Shown: positions 22,743 through 22,797 of the stretch, one piece after another
Position numbering within the stretch: the first letter of the stretch is position 1
Layout of the letters: each line of letters starts with the position of its first letter
Assembly: GCA_035454085.1 (NCBI GenBank)
Contig: DAOTEJ010000037.1
Location: 1 to 22,797 of the forward strand
Reading direction: 5' to 3'
Length of the DNA: 22,797 bases
From: DAOTEJ01 sp035454085
GTDB lineage: Bacteria; Pseudomonadota; Gammaproteobacteria; Burkholderiales; Burkholderiaceae_F
Position numbers and translations under genes: made by a program
Notes under the pieces: generated by a model
The model's input: only the letters and a program-made list of their open reading frames with translations
Told to the model about the DNA's origin: nothing
The model's database searches: none

Positions 22743-22797
22743 TGGGGTGGCTGATGGGACTCGAACCCACGACAACCGGAATCACAATCCGGGACTC
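22743..22797 (-). tRNA. tRNA-His (GUG), 3' part, cut by the window end
   Basis: On the minus strand the end reads anticodon GTG (22783–22785, in the TTGTGAT loop), anticodon stem CCGGA/TCCGG, T-arm GTGGGTTCGAGTCCCAT, acceptor strand CAGCCAC, discriminator C and encoded CCA ending at 22743. The discriminator C and the E. coli-like 3' half fit tRNA-His. The D-arm and the 5' acceptor strand lie past 22797. No promoter can be seen from this end. Confidence 0.93.

Noticed and set aside
1..22797. Mobile elements, CRISPR, prophage or defence genes
   Set aside because: Every sizeable stretch is covered by recognisable single-copy chromosomal genes; no transposase, integrase, repeat array or terminal inverted repeats were seen.

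Overview
The window is very GC-rich and tightly packed chromosomal DNA. Gene content and order point to a betaproteobacterium of the order Burkholderiales: a glnA–DUF4124–ntrB–ntrC cluster, a kinase–PP2C–rph–rdgB–hemW block facing yicC–gmk–rpoZ–spoT, and a 67-residue omega subunit of the Burkholderiales type. The family or genus (perhaps the Rubrivivax/Leptothrix or Comamonadaceae side) is an inference from these impressions only. I see no insertion sequence, phage, CRISPR array or toxin–antitoxin pair; most of the window reads as core genome.

Layout. (1) 101–4406, minus strand: a two-gene RND efflux operon, membrane-fusion protein then inner-membrane pump. (2) 4556–9421, minus strand: the nitrogen-control block. 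glnA has a sigma-54 promoter and two NtrC-like enhancer sites upstream and a strong terminator downstream. Behind it lie a secreted DUF4124-like protein and the overlapping ntrB/ntrC genes. (3) 9441–13985, minus strand: a run read as Ser/Thr kinase, PP2C phosphatase, rph, rdgB, hemW, coupling a phospho-signalling pair to RNA and nucleotide housekeeping and a haem chaperone. (4) 14091–18207, plus strand: yicC, gmk, rpoZ and a bifunctional (p)ppGpp synthetase/hydrolase, the stringent-response block. (5) 18183–20337, minus strand: greB, overlapping the end of spoT tail to tail, then an exported esterase-like phytase-family protein with a PEP-CTERM-like tail and a TTG start. (6) 20478–22797: a polyphosphate kinase 2 (minus), a divergent GT25-type glycosyltransferase (plus), a small conserved-looking protein (minus), and the 3' part of a tRNA-His gene (minus) cut by the window end.

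How it fits together. NtrB/NtrC should activate glnA through the sigma-54 promoter seen here. Gmk makes GDP from GMP, the branch that feeds the GTP/GDP substrates of the neighbouring (p)ppGpp enzyme, whose effector acts on RNA polymerase, of which omega is part; GreB acts on the same polymerase. PPK2 links nucleotide pools to polyphosphate. No clearly new system was found. The most useful second-look items are the promoter-like elements buried in coding sequence (inside gmk ahead of rpoZ, and inside the kinase gene ahead of yicC), the non-RD kinase/PP2C pair, the degenerate PEP-CTERM protein, and the tandem enhancer plus sigma-54 promoter of glnA.
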